Shown: piece after piece, positions 19,098 through 26,807 of the stretch
How positions within the stretch are numbered: the first letter of the stretch is position 1
Layout of the letters: the number at the start of each line of letters is the position of its first letter
Assembly (NCBI RefSeq): GCF_040274945.1
Contig: NZ_JBEMAR010000008.1
Span: forward strand, 62,001 to 126,000
Source: Carnobacterium_B sp040274945
GTDB taxonomy: Bacteria; Bacillota; Bacilli; Lactobacillales; Carnobacteriaceae
DNA length: 64,000 bases
Direction of reading: 5' to 3'
Position numbers and translations under genes: made by a program
Notes under the pieces: model-generated
What the model saw: the letters and a program-made list of their open reading frames with translations, nothing else
What the model was told of the DNA's origin: nothing
Database searches by the model: none

Positions 19098-20333
19098 TTA
19101 CATTTTATCGGCAATTTTAGCAATTTCCGAACGATAGATTGTTTCTAAAGAAACTGTTCCAAAGATTTCTTCTCCTGAGAATACTTCAATAGCTCTCTTC
19201 ATTCCATTGTTACTACCTTCATACATCCAGCCATCTAACTGAGTAGATGGGTCTCCTTCGACAAACACTCTACATTTTTCTGCACGTTGTAGTGCCAGTT
19301 TCATTAATTCTACATCAAGGTTTTGAGCCTCAGTTATATATAAAGAACGATTTTCTCCTACTTCATATCCACGAATATCTGATACAGGTAAAATTAAAAT
19401 TGTTCCATCAAGAATATAGTTCATAATGTTATCCATATTCCCGCCACCAAGTTTAGAAGCTAAGATTGATCCAATACCTTCTTGCAATAGTTTAGCATTC
19501 TTGTCTCCTTTGTAAAAACCAACTTCTTTTGAGTTCTTAGTTTTTACTGGGTTAACAAAAATTGTAATACCATCAATCTTACCTTCCTCAAGCATTTCCC
19601 ATTGGGCTGCTAGAGTTAAAAATGTTTTACCAGAACCAGCAGGTCCAGTGATAACATTAATCTGATTAGTTTTAAGCGCATCAATCGCACAAATTTGATA
19701 AGGGTCTAAGTTTTTAGCTCTAATCTTTCCAAAAACCGTACTATCAATACAAACGTTAGATTTAATTGTGTCATAACCACCATTGTTTGGAAGTTTTTTA
19801 TAGATATTATTTACTTGACCAAACTCTTGAACAATAATATATTCGTTAGTTCTAACGTCCTCCAAGAGAGCTAGTATAGTAAAGATGTTTTGTCCTCTAC
19901 TTAATTGCTCTCCTACTTCTATTGTATGGTGACCCTTTCGATATTTATCTTGTGGGTGTTCGTATTGAGTAGAGATAATGCCAGCTGAATCAGAAATAGT
20001 TGACATAGATAAATCGTTTGTTACTACGATTGCTCCTTCTAATTCGGCGTGTTTGATAATTTGGCTATCAACTGTTGTGCTTTCTTCAAGTTGTTCTTTA
20101 TCAACTTCTGTTAAAACAATTTTAATTTTATTTGAATGGTTTCTTAGTATTCTTAGTCCATTGCGAGCTTCAAAGCCTCGGCGTCCTTCCATTCCCTTTA
20201 ATCGGTCTAGCTCCCGTACGGTCCCTAGAGTGACCATCACTTCGTGGTCACAAAATTCGTCCAATAAGGCTTTTTCATCCCGACATCCCATTAAAATATT
20301 CGTGTCTAAAATTACTTTTTGTTTATCATCCAT
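19098..20333 (-). CDS. PIN-PhoH fusion ATPase
   Basis: 411 aa. Residues 1-140 are a PIN nuclease domain (KVILDTNILMGC, TLGTVRELDRL, DSQIIKHAEL, AIVVTNDLSM, giving the acidic D/E/D/D set). Residues 190-411 are a PhoH-type P-loop ATPase (NVITGPAGSGKTFLTLAA Walker A, ENRSLYITEAQN Walker B-like, VFVEGDPSTQLD). Bacterial PIN-PhoH proteins are linked to RNA cleavage and helicase activity. It lies beside packaging genes on the same strand. Confidence 0.93.
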   Translation of the reverse strand: MDDKQKVILDTNILMGCRDEKALLDEFCDHEVMVTLGTVRELDRLKGMEGRRGFEARNGLRILRNHSNKIKIVLTEVDKEQLEESTTVDSQIIKHAELEGAIVVTNDLSMSTISDSAGIISTQYEHPQDKYRKGHHTIEVGEQLSRGQNIFTILALLEDVRTNEYIIVQEFGQVNNIYKKLPNNGGYDTIKSNVCIDSTVFGKIRAKNLDPYQICAIDALKTNQINVITGPAGSGKTFLTLAAQWEMLEEGKIDGITIFVNPVKTKNSKEVGFYKGDKNAKLLQEGIGSILASKLGGGNMDNIMNYILDGTILILPVSDIRGYEVGENRSLYITEAQNLDVELMKLALQRAEKCRVFVEGDPSTQLDGWMYEGSNNGMKRAIEVFSGEEIFGTVSLETIYRSEIAKIADKM

Positions 20334-20359
20334 AATGTAGGCTCCTCTATCTTCTTCGG

Positions 20360-21382
20360 TTATTTATTCTTTTGGTTTCTGCAAGATTTACAGATAGAAT
20401 AAAACTGAGAGGAAGATGTTTTATTTATACTAAAGTTTCTGTTGTTGGCTAGTTTGATTTCTTTACAACGAGAACAACGTTTGTAGTTCCCTTTCATTTT
20501 GTTCATGTAAATATTATCAATCCAGTTTTCTGTTGCCTGATTAGCTATTGTTTGAGGAATTTTGTTTCTGTATAAAGAAGAAATGTATTCTTGTGTATGA
20601 TCCACTCCAAAGATATTAATTAAGCCTTCTCTAATCTCCAAGTTATTAGAACCATTAATCTTCTCTTGTAAAATATATAATAAAGTCGGCTTATCTGCCA
20701 GGCTTTGTTGAATTAAATTATCTAAGTCGTCCAGTATCCATTTAATGTCTGAATCTAATTTATCATTAAAAGCAATCTTCAATCCGGCGTAATTTACCAG
20801 TAAATCCTTCACCTGGCTCACATCCTGAAGGCTCAGGTCGTATTTTGCTTCTTGATCGAAGCTATTTCCATTACCATGACTAAAAATCGGCTGCTTGTAA
20901 GCATTCTTTAACACATATTGGTCTTTGCGCAATTCAATAATAGTTTGGCGGGTCTTACCTCGTTTTTTCACGTCCAAGTCTGGATTATCTTTTAAGTAAG
21001 CCTCCAACTTATCAATTTCTCCTCTAAGTTGCGCCATTGTTGGAATAGTAGCAATATCATCTTCTGTTATCTCCACTTTTGGGGTCAAGATAGTATTTTT
21101 ATCTTGTCTAATTAAACCGTGGAAAGCGCTCTCTCCCCCTTCTAGTTTATCAACCAAGCCCTCCCGACTTGTTTCTCTTTTATTTACGGTGACCATACGA
21201 TTTGGCGTAATGATTTCTCCTCTTGGTTCCAAATCAGTCGCCTCAATTAAATACGAAGCAATTTTCTCCTTCATATAATTAGTAATATTTGATTCACCCA
21301 ATCTATTTAATTCTGACTCAATATGAGCCGCTCTTTCTTCATAAGACTTTAATGTATTGTCTAATATCAATTTTGCTGACAT
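20360..21382 (-). CDS. Unknown protein with C-terminal zinc ribbon
   Basis: 340 aa from ATG 21382 (MSAKLILDNTL), where GGGAGG is 8 nt upstream. Helical throughout. The last 40 residues carry CSRCKEIKLANNRNF then ICKSCRNQ, a C2-C2 ribbon resembling those in phage DNA-binding and endonuclease VII-like proteins. It is similar in layout to the ribbon in the 381-aa protein near the terminase. A nucleic-acid-binding role is likely. Confidence 0.75.
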   Translation of the reverse strand: MSAKLILDNTLKSYEERAAHIESELNRLGESNITNYMKEKIASYLIEATDLEPRGEIITPNRMVTVNKRETSREGLVDKLEGGESAFHGLIRQDKNTILTPKVEITEDDIATIPTMAQLRGEIDKLEAYLKDNPDLDVKKRGKTRQTIIELRKDQYVLKNAYKQPIFSHGNGNSFDQEAKYDLSLQDVSQVKDLLVNYAGLKIAFNDKLDSDIKWILDDLDNLIQQSLADKPTLLYILQEKINGSNNLEIREGLINIFGVDHTQEYISSLYRNKIPQTIANQATENWIDNIYMNKMKGNYKRCSRCKEIKLANNRNFSINKTSSSQFYSICKSCRNQKNK

Positions 21383-21453
21383 TGAATGTCCTCCCTTAAT
21401 CTTTCTAATTATATTATAGCATCTATTCAATCATTTGTCAAGTAAAAAATAAA

Positions 21454-21481
21454 AAAAAGATAGGAAAATTCCTATCTTTTT
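21454..21481 (-). terminator. Rho-independent terminator of fibre gene
   Basis: AAAAAGATAGGAA pairs with its complement and is followed by T8 on the minus strand. It overlaps the last codons of the fibre gene. Confidence 0.88.
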
Positions 21482-23283
21482 ACTTGTTCTTCTAATTTTT
21501 CCACTTTTTCGGTCAATTCTTGCACGGCTTTCCATAGGTAGGCCACCAAGCTATAAGAGTTAAGTCCTCTATCGTCTCCTTTACCCTCTTGGAGCAAAGT
21601 AGGCACTCCTCGTTCTACGATAAACCCTAGTTCAGGTTTTTCAGGAGATCCTTTATAGTTGTAGATATAAGGTTTAACTTTCTTAACTGTTTCTAGTACA
21701 TTCTCTGTAAATTCACCATGAATATCCTTAACGGTCTCACTTGAACGTACGATAAATGCCCCAGCGGCAATTCTAGCTTGTCTTGAGTTGGCATAACCAG
21801 CAGATAAATCCCAGCGTCGGTCGGCAGTATGAATTGTCACTAAATCTTGTCTAGCATCAAATCCAATAGCGGCATATCTTCTACGTTGGGCCGCACTACC
21901 ATTATGAGAATAAGGGAATAGATATAACTTGGCCCCTTCTCTTTCGCTACCAGCAATACCACCTGAGCCAGTTTCGTTGGCCCCAATGTGGACTCCACTA
22001 CCTGTTGTAATACGAGTCGTACTATGAAGTACTGTTGTCTCAAATTTAACAGCTGGCAAGTTACCCCCACTAATATGAGCGAAGCGCAAGTTAGCTCTTG
22101 ATCCAGTAGCACTTGCTGATGTGATATAGGCCCCATATCTATCTCCACCAAATAATAAGCGTGAGTTTTTATTCTGGATATAAAGAGTGCTGTTAATACC
22201 ATGAGAGTGCATTTCAAACGCATAGCCCCCATCAGTTCTTGTTGTTTCAAAATTCAATTTATGTTGTACTTGAATGTGTGAAGTATTTTTACCATAACCG
22301 TTCAGATAGAAATATCCGCCAGTATAACTTGATAAAATTCCTCTACGATTTTTATAGTCATATAATCCCGCACTTGTATCTCCGGCACGCATACCAATAT
22401 AAGTTGAGTCTGTTGCATCACGAACATAGACAATACCCGTACCACCTGAGCGCACTGTTAAATTACCAGTCATAGTATCTCCGGCTTTTTTAACATAGTT
22501 ACCGTTCTTGACACCATTTAGTAAATTTTGTGCCTCAGTATTTAGCCCCACTGTGTAAACGCCATTGGCGCCCGCTGCCACAGTAGTAAATAGCCCTGCT
22601 GTAATATCTTTTACTTTCCAATTAGCCGCCAAGCTACTATTTAACGCCGAAATAGCATTGTTAGTAGTATCTAAATCAGCCTTTCTAGCTAACTGCGTAA
22701 ATGAATTGTTTACACGAGAAAAGACTTGTCCATTTTTATCAACAGCCAAGCCATATATGTCGCCCGTGCTTGATTTACGACTAGTCATCCATGAAGTAAC
22801 GCTCGATGGTTTATTAGTTGCTGTTGTATTTAATAAATACTCTGAACCAGTCTTAATATCATAAGTATTTGCGCCATAGTTAGGTAACAATCCTGTTCCT
22901 AATAAATGAGGTAGGCGATCCCCAATTTCTGATAATGCTCCTTCAACGTCGTTACTAGTATACCAATTACCAGCGTCGGCAATCATAACGTTACTTGCAT
23001 TGCCCCCACCAGTTCCTGATCCAGGAATACCAGCTGTTGGAATTTCAACCCATTTTTGATCAGTTGAAATATAATGTTTTCTAGTTGTTTTATTAAAATA
23101 AAGCATGTTTGGCTCTACTGGTACCCCAACAGGGACAGAATTACCTGTCAAAGTGGCCGCTGTAATTAGTCGGGCCGAGCCATCATTAGCTGATGCGTAG
23201 AGACCTGTTGTTGAGAACCATACATCCTCGTGGCCTTTTTGGACACTGGCTGGGCGTCCAGTTTTCTTGTGAAAATTAATCAT
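21472..23283 (-). CDS. Tail fibre / receptor-binding protein with S74 chaperone domain
   Basis: 603 aa. The middle has fibre-type repeats (KAGDTMTGNLTVRSGGTG, followed by Gly/Tyr/Ser-rich strands). The last 90 residues match an intramolecular chaperone of the Peptidase S74 type: FIVRSSETVKDIHG gives the Ser and Lys of the self-cleaving dyad, and the end is a coiled coil (KAVQELTEKVEKLEEQVKR). Such domains fold the trimeric fibre and are then cut off. The base composition is slightly richer in G and C than the neighbouring genes. Confidence 0.88.
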   Translation of the reverse strand: MINFHKKTGRPASVQKGHEDVWFSTTGLYASANDGSARLITAATLTGNSVPVGVPVEPNMLYFNKTTRKHYISTDQKWVEIPTAGIPGSGTGGGNASNVMIADAGNWYTSNDVEGALSEIGDRLPHLLGTGLLPNYGANTYDIKTGSEYLLNTTATNKPSSVTSWMTSRKSSTGDIYGLAVDKNGQVFSRVNNSFTQLARKADLDTTNNAISALNSSLAANWKVKDITAGLFTTVAAGANGVYTVGLNTEAQNLLNGVKNGNYVKKAGDTMTGNLTVRSGGTGIVYVRDATDSTYIGMRAGDTSAGLYDYKNRRGILSSYTGGYFYLNGYGKNTSHIQVQHKLNFETTRTDGGYAFEMHSHGINSTLYIQNKNSRLLFGGDRYGAYITSASATGSRANLRFAHISGGNLPAVKFETTVLHSTTRITTGSGVHIGANETGSGGIAGSEREGAKLYLFPYSHNGSAAQRRRYAAIGFDARQDLVTIHTADRRWDLSAGYANSRQARIAAGAFIVRSSETVKDIHGEFTENVLETVKKVKPYIYNYKGSPEKPELGFIVERGVPTLLQEGKGDDRGLNSYSLVAYLWKAVQELTEKVEKLEEQVKR

Positions 23284-23298
23284 GGGCCCTTTTCCTCC

Positions 23299-23502
23299 TT
23301 ACCAATCCAGGGTCTTAAATACAGGAACCCTAGTTGTTATTTTTAATTTGTTATTTTCTACATCGAGGTCAACAGTGCCGTCCCCTACGACATTTAAAAC
23401 TCTGTTTGTATTGTCGGCGGTAATCTCGTCGCCATCTTCTACTTTAATTAGGTTGAATCCACTGCCTGTTAGGGCTTCTTCTTCAATAATATGTTTACCC
23501 AT
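23299..23502 (-). CDS. Small fibre-associated protein
   Basis: 67 aa from ATG 23502, with AGGAGG 7 nt upstream. Beta-strand rich (NRVLNVVGDGTVDLDVENNK). It ends 15 nt before the fibre gene and is probably co-transcribed and part of the tail tip. Family unknown. Confidence 0.7.
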   Translation of the reverse strand: MGKHIIEEEALTGSGFNLIKVEDGDEITADNTNRVLNVVGDGTVDLDVENNKLKITTRVPVFKTLDW

Positions 23503-23649
23503 TTGCAAAACCTCCTCTAAACATTTGGAGATTAGCGGGCAAATATTATCAATGAGTACCCGACCACGTTAGACGGCTAGGGACTGTCAGACGCCATGGT
23601 AAAAAAAAATATCTGCTGTGAGTAGTTGCCGCGGCTTTTGTCTTTTCCC

Positions 23650-23666
23650 TTGTGAAATTTTCACAA
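23650..23666. promoter_or_regulatory. Rex-box-like palindrome
   Basis: TTGTGAAATTTTCACAA is a perfect palindrome, one base shorter than the usual Rex box (TTGTGAA-N4-TTCACAA). Confidence 0.5.
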
Positions 23667-23706
23667 ATCCCAGAACCATCCCCCTGTGAACCTTTCTTGA
23701 CAATTT

Positions 23707-23720
23707 TGTAAGCGCTTCCA
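23707..23720. promoter_or_regulatory. cre-like site (CcpA)
   Basis: TGTAAGCGCTTCCA fits the cre consensus TGNAANCGNWNNCA. Confidence 0.6.
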
Positions 23721-23772
23721 ATCGGGCATTAAACCCACCCCCTCCGAGCGCCCTCTGAGTCCAATGCAAATA

Positions 23773-23786
23773 TGAAAACGATTTCA
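23773..23786. promoter_or_regulatory. cre-like site (CcpA)
   Basis: TGAAAACGATTTCA fits the cre consensus. Confidence 0.6.
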
Positions 23787-23873
23787 GTCTCAAGTTCGAT
23801 TTCCATTCTGGCATATGTATTTGGGTATTGGAATCCTTTCCCCAAAACCTTTTTCCAATCCACCGTATGAATA

Positions 23874-23889
23874 AATAACACTTGTTATT
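23874..23889. repeat. AATAACACTTGTTATT palindrome, copy 1
   Basis: AATAACA and TGTTATT arms around CT. The regulator is not recognised. Confidence 0.8.
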
Positions 23890-23930
23890 CTATACTTAGC
23901 AATTAGCTCACCGCTGTGCTGTGAATGCCA

Positions 23931-23944
23931 TGTAAGCGCTTACA
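23931..23944. promoter_or_regulatory. Perfect cre palindrome
   Basis: TGTAAGCGCTTACA, a fully symmetrical CcpA-type site. A LexA box follows 7 bp later. Confidence 0.7.
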
Positions 23945-23951
23945 TAATAAT

Positions 23952-23965
23952 CGAACATATGTTCC
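23952..23965. promoter_or_regulatory. LexA box
   Basis: CGAACATATGTTCC matches the Gram-positive LexA consensus CGAAC-N4-GTTYC. Confidence 0.7.
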
Positions 23966-23993
23966 CCTTAACACCACTTGGTAGTGACTATTA

Positions 23994-24009
23994 AATAACA
24001 CTTGTTATT
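23994..24009. repeat. AATAACACTTGTTATT palindrome, copy 2
   Basis: Identical core to copy 1. The symmetry extends to 22 bp (23991-24012, TTA...TAA ends). Confidence 0.8.
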
Positions 24010-24038
24010 TAATCTTTAGCAAATAAGCGTTGAATTTT

Positions 24039-24052
24039 TGTAAGCGCTTACA
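24039..24052. promoter_or_regulatory. Perfect cre palindrome
   Basis: TGTAAGCGCTTACA, identical to the site at 23931. Confidence 0.7.
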
Positions 24053-24127
24053 TAATAGAGCTATATTTTAATGATACTGTATTTTTCCACTGTATTCATA
24101 ATTGTTCACCACCTCAGTGTCCGAATA

Positions 24128-24143
24128 AATAACACTTGTTATT
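24128..24143. repeat. AATAACACTTGTTATT palindrome, copy 3
   Basis: Same 16-bp core as copies 1 and 2. Confidence 0.8.
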
Positions 24144-24166
24144 TAAAAAATTGGAATTAGTGTATA

Positions 24167-24180
24167 CGAACATATGTTTG
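24167..24180. promoter_or_regulatory. LexA box
   Basis: CGAACATATGTTTG fits CGAAC-N4-GTTYG. Confidence 0.65.
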
Positions 24181-24189
24181 GCTGCATCG

Positions 24190-24232
24190 CCTAGGCCACT
24201 AACATTGCTGAGGGTCTCTCATAGAGTGGTCT
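24190..24232. other. Imperfect hairpin of unknown role
   Basis: CTAGGCCACT can pair over 10 bp with AGTGGTCTAG (one G-U). Inside is a second small stem, TGAG-GGTCT-CTCA. No T-tract follows, so it is not a clear terminator. Confidence 0.5.
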
Positions 24233-24263
24233 AGTCCAATCATCGAGGTGCTGTGAATAAAAG

Positions 24264-24277
24264 CGAACATACGTGCG
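24264..24277. promoter_or_regulatory. LexA-like box, one mismatch
   Basis: CGAACATACGTGCG differs from CGAAC-N4-GTTCG by one base. Confidence 0.45.
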
Positions 24278-24344
24278 CCAAGAATATTTACTTGACAGCG
24301 AGCTGCTAATGTAAGTTTCATGAAAATATACAAAACATTTTTCA

Positions 24345-24359
24345 TTCTTTCAGAAAATT
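24345..24359. promoter_or_regulatory. CodY-like box
   Basis: TTCTTTCAGAAAATT has three mismatches to AATTTTCWGAAAATT. Weak on its own. Confidence 0.3.
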
Positions 24360-24389
24360 TTCATATTCCTTCCAATGACGCATCGCTCA

Positions 24390-24403
24390 TGTAAGCGCTT
24401 ACA
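24390..24403. promoter_or_regulatory. Perfect cre palindrome
   Basis: TGTAAGCGCTTACA again. It shares its last base with the AATAACA palindrome copy at 24403. Confidence 0.7.
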
Positions 24404-24418
24404 ATAACATATGTTATT
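24403..24418. repeat. AATAACATATGTTATT palindrome, copy 4
   Basis: Same arms with TA in the centre; fully symmetrical. Confidence 0.7.
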
Positions 24419-24432
24419 TAACGTATTCAAAC

Positions 24433-24446
24433 ATAACACCTGTTAT
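24433..24446. repeat. ATAACACCTGTTAT palindrome, copy 5
   Basis: Shorter arms with CC centre. Confidence 0.6.
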
Positions 24447-24458
24447 TCTATGCAAATA

Positions 24459-24474
24459 AATAACACTTGTTATT
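24459..24474. repeat. AATAACACTTGTTATT palindrome, copy 6
   Basis: Identical core to copies 1-3. Confidence 0.8.
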
Positions 24475-24508
24475 TAAAAAATAGAAAATAAGCGTCCGAA
24501 ATTGAAAA

Positions 24509-24522
24509 CGAACATACGTTCC
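24509..24522. promoter_or_regulatory. LexA box
   Basis: CGAACATACGTTCC matches the Gram-positive LexA consensus. Confidence 0.7.
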
Positions 24523-24558
24523 CAATACTCAAATACATTTCTTTCCTTCCCTCTTGGG

Positions 24559-24572
24559 CGAACGCCTGTTCC
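24559..24572. promoter_or_regulatory. LexA-like box
   Basis: CGAACGCCTGTTCC keeps both half-sites with an atypical centre. Confidence 0.5.
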
Positions 24573-24598
24573 CTTTTCCCCAAAAGAGAGTGACTATC

Positions 24599-24616
24599 TT
24601 GTGAAGTTTTTCACGT
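24599..24616. promoter_or_regulatory. Rex box-like site
   Basis: TTGTGAAGTTTTTCACGT fits TTGTGAA-N4-TTCACAA except the last two bases. Confidence 0.5.
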
Positions 24617-24643
24617 ACTAATCAAGGGTTGGGCGCATTCAAT

Positions 24644-24659
24644 AATAACACTTGTTATA
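24644..24659. repeat. AATAACACTTGTTATA palindrome, copy 7
   Basis: One mismatch in the right arm. It lies 41 bp before the -35 box of the first early gene, the only copy close to a promoter in this tract. Confidence 0.7.
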
Positions 24660-24699
24660 TTAAATTATTAAGAAATGTTTAAGATTAAAATATTCTCAT

Positions 24700-24728
24700 T
24701 TGACAAATGATTTCTAAAATGATATACT
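24700..24728 (+). promoter_or_regulatory. Promoter of first early gene
   Basis: TTGACA, 17 bp, TATACT. Confidence 0.8.
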
Positions 24729-24759
24729 TATTTTAGATAATAGAAAGGTGGTTAGTGTA

Positions 24760-25110
24760 ATGATAGAGTTAAGTAATATCATATATGAGAATGAAAAGGT
24801 AGTTAGGTTTTATCTTTGTAGTCCTTATGTATATCAGAATGAATTTAAAATTGCAAACCTGAAGCCCGAACATCCCAAAAGTCTATATATTAAAATTGTA
24901 CGTGATGATGGTCGGCATATATCTTGGATAGAAATGCCACGCAAACTATTAAAACAAAGACAAATGAAAAATGATTATCAAATTTATTTTGATACTTTGG
25001 TAAATGAATATGGTTATTCATTAAGTGAGTACCCAAAAAGCTACCTTGACAATGTATTAGAACAAGATGAATTTATTAAATTGACAAAACTTTTTTGTGA
25101 AAGGCCTTGA
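24760..25110 (+). CDS. Unknown early protein
   Basis: 116 aa from ATG 24760 (MIELSNIIYENEK), with GGTGG 8 nt upstream. No motif recognised; mixed charge. Its stop codon TGA lies within the -35 hexamer of the next promoter. As the first gene of the plus block it is probably expressed very early. Confidence 0.8.
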   Translation: MIELSNIIYENEKVVRFYLCSPYVYQNEFKIANLKPEHPKSLYIKIVRDDGRHISWIEMPRKLLKQRQMKNDYQIYFDTLVNEYGYSLSEYPKSYLDNVLEQDEFIKLTKLFCERP

Positions 25111-25135
25111 CAAAACGTCAAGGCTTTGCTATAAT
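25101..25135 (+). promoter_or_regulatory. Overlapping hairpin and promoter
   Basis: GCCTTGAC pairs with GTCAAGGC. The -35 TTGACA (25107) is in the left arm and loop; the -10 TATAAT starts 17 bp later (25130). Confidence 0.75.
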
Positions 25136-25168
25136 AAATATATAAATAAGAAAAGGAAGTGTTTTAAA

Positions 25169-25651
25169 ATGTTGGTATCAGATATTGTTTTTTATTTGTT
25201 GGTAGCTTTCACAGTTTTTCTTGTTGTCGGTTCTATTTATGAATGGATTAGACGAAAAAGATTAGTTAAAGCTATGAGCAAAAGAGGGGAAAAATATTAT
25301 ATTAGAGATGGCTATGAATTAGATGATAATGGAACAAAATACTATCTTGGTTATTTCTTATTAAAACCTGAATGGTATGAAAAAATTAAATCAACCGACT
25401 GGACTTCAATCGGCTTTGATATTGATACGGCTTATGTACAATTTGCAAGAGTAACCTTAATGGACGAAAATAAAACGGCTAACACAAGTCTTTATATTCC
25501 TTGTTATAAGTTACGGAACGAGTTAGAACAAAAAGATTTGGAGTTATTAGAACAAATTAAAAAATCTAATATATCAGATGAAAATTACGCTATCCTAAAA
25601 GCAGACTTAAACAAAAAGCTTAAAGAAAAAGAATTGCTAAAAGATTATTGA
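25169..25651 (+). CDS. Unknown early membrane-anchored protein
   Basis: 160 aa from ATG 25169, with AAAAGGAAG upstream; the reading frame extends further left without a ribosome site. An N-terminal transmembrane helix (VFYLLVAFTVFLVVGSIYEWI) is followed by a basic linker (RRKRLVKAMSKRG) and a soluble, C-terminally helical domain. It is probably cytoplasm-facing. Family unknown. Confidence 0.8.
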   Translation: MLVSDIVFYLLVAFTVFLVVGSIYEWIRRKRLVKAMSKRGEKYYIRDGYELDDNGTKYYLGYFLLKPEWYEKIKSTDWTSIGFDIDTAYVQFARVTLMDENKTANTSLYIPCYKLRNELEQKDLELLEQIKKSNISDENYAILKADLNKKLKEKELLKDY

Positions 25652-25652
25652 A

Positions 25653-25687
25653 AACCTCTTGACAAGAGGTTTTTTCTTTGCTATTAT
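25653..25687 (+). promoter_or_regulatory. Overlapping terminator and promoter
   Basis: AACCTCTT-GAC-AAGAGGTT plus T6 terminates upstream transcripts. TTGACA (25659) lies across the loop, with 17 bp to TATTAT (25682). Confidence 0.8.
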
Positions 25688-25718
25688 ATAAGTATAAAGA
25701 GAAAGGAAGTGTTTTAAA

Positions 25719-26108
25719 ATGTTGTTTATTTTACTGTTTATTGTTTTATGGATATTAGATAAGAAGTGTGATACTTATTGGCTTTTTCGATTTTTAGGAA
25801 CTTTAATTTTAGGCGGAATGTTGTTATTAGTTGGTGTCTTTATGGTAAGTGATAAGGCTATTCAATCAGACACACCAATCCAAATAGAAAGTTTTGCAAC
25901 TGGTAGTTTTACTCGATCCCGATCTGGTGATAAATATTTTACTTACTCAAATGAAAATGGTACGTTTGAAATACCGGCTGATTATACTCAAATGAAAGAA
26001 GGAACAAAAAACGAAATCAAAACATATAAAACAAGCTATCCTAAAATTTACAAATACTTGTTTTTCTTTCAAGACGGAAAATATTACAAAGTTGAAATAA
26101 AGCCTTGA
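25719..26108 (+). CDS. Unknown early membrane protein
   Basis: 129 aa with two N-terminal transmembrane helices (FILLFIVLWIL, then TLILGGMLLLVGVFMV) and a soluble C-terminal domain of about 80 residues. The start is supported by AAAGGAAG 11 nt upstream. Its TGA lies in the next -35 box. Function unknown. Confidence 0.8.
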   Translation: MLFILLFIVLWILDKKCDTYWLFRFLGTLILGGMLLLVGVFMVSDKAIQSDTPIQIESFATGSFTRSRSGDKYFTYSNENGTFEIPADYTQMKEGTKNEIKTYKTSYPKIYKYLFFFQDGKYYKVEIKP

Positions 26109-26133
26109 CAAAGGCTTTTTTCTTTGCTATAAT
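26101..26133 (+). promoter_or_regulatory. Overlapping terminator and promoter
   Basis: GCCTT-GACA-AAGGC plus T6. -35 TTGACA at 26105, -10 TATAAT at 26128, spacer 17. Confidence 0.85.
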
Positions 26134-26158
26134 ATAAATATAGAAAGGAATGATAAAA

Positions 26159-26563
26159 ATGAACGATTGTCAATATATCAGAAAACACTATTATAAAAAT
26201 GAGGAAAATGTTAAGCTAATTGAGGTAGACCCCGAAAAGTGTTTTGGCTATAATGTTTTGAAAGTACAGTTAGATTGGCTGCCAGAAGACTCTTTAATCA
26301 TACAACTTATCCGATTAGAGCAAGAAGAATATAAAACTTTCTTCTTGAAACGAAAAAAGATTAATATAATCTTAGATGAATCTAGCTCATTTAAAACTTA
26401 TCAAGATTATTCAAAAGAAGTTTTAAATGAATTAGAACAAATAAAAGAAACTAAAGAAATTAAAGAAACTAAGATAGGTAAGAGTATGATTATGCTTCAT
26501 AACGCAAAAGAACAAGAAGCAAAAGCATATCGAGAACAAAGAAATAAATGGGAAAATTTATAA
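26159..26563 (+). CDS. Unknown early protein
   Basis: 134 aa. The leader GAAAGGAATGATAAAAATG recurs before many genes here. The second ATG (26159) is chosen because the first abuts the ribosome site. The end carries a short charged repeat (KETKEIKETK). No motif recognised. Confidence 0.78.
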   Translation: MNDCQYIRKHYYKNEENVKLIEVDPEKCFGYNVLKVQLDWLPEDSLIIQLIRLEQEEYKTFFLKRKKINIILDESSSFKTYQDYSKEVLNELEQIKETKEIKETKIGKSMIMLHNAKEQEAKAYREQRNKWENL

Positions 26564-26565
26564 AT

Positions 26566-26599
26566 AAGCCTTGACGGGCTTATTTTTTTCTGCTATAAT
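26566..26599 (+). promoter_or_regulatory. Overlapping terminator and promoter
   Basis: AAGCC pairs with GGCTT around TTGACG, which is the -35 box; T7 follows. -10 TATAAT at 26594, spacer 17. Confidence 0.8.
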
Positions 26600-26615
26600 A
26601 TAAATATAAGGAGAG

Positions 26616-26807
26616 GTGAGAACGCCCCGCAGAAACCAGAGAACCCCCAAAATGAAAGCGCTTACAATGAGAAATACATTAGAAAAGTTTAATGATATTT
26701 TAATTGAAATAGTTTCTATATCGTGCTATACTATATATATAGTAAAGGAAAGGAATGATAAAAATGCAAAAAACGTTAAAAACTTCAGAAACTCAAACAA
26801 CTGTTAA
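26616..26807 (+). CDS. Doubtful small ORF downstream of a promoter
   Basis: Begins GTG at 26616 with AGGAG only 2 nt upstream and ends 44 nt into the next gene. It could instead be a short non-coding transcript. A perfect-fit cre site lies inside it at 26653, and the next promoter at 26704 is also within it. Confidence 0.25.
   Translation: MRTPRRNQRTPKMKALTMRNTLEKFNDILIEIVSISCYTIYIVKERNDKNAKNVKNFRNSNNC
26653..26666. promoter_or_regulatory. cre site (CcpA)
   Basis: TGAAAGCGCTTACA fits the cre consensus at every fixed position. It lies about 55 bp downstream of a -10 box, a roadblock-type position. Confidence 0.6.
26704..26732 (+). promoter_or_regulatory. Promoter
   Basis: TTGAAA, 17 bp, TATACT, followed by the common AAAGGAATGATAAAAATG leader. 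Confidence 0.75.

Larger units (their letters stand above)
23503..24699. promoter_or_regulatory. Gene-free tract packed with operator-like palindromes
   Basis: About 1.2 kb between the divergent late (minus) and early (plus) blocks holds no credible gene. It contains 5 LexA-type boxes, 5 cre-type boxes, 7 copies of an AATAACA-N2-TGTTATT palindrome, 2 Rex-type boxes and one CodY-like box, most listed separately. Most are far from any visible promoter. A structured hairpin lies at 24190-24232. Confidence 0.75.

Noticed and set aside
23587..23814. 75-codon minus-strand reading frame in the first operator tract
   Set aside because: No ribosome site, and its sequence is made of cre- and Rex-type palindromes; unlikely to be a gene.
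23874..24659. Regular repeats suggestive of a CRISPR array
   Set aside because: Repeats are 16-bp palindromes with irregular spacing of 30-180 bp and no cas genes; they look like operators.
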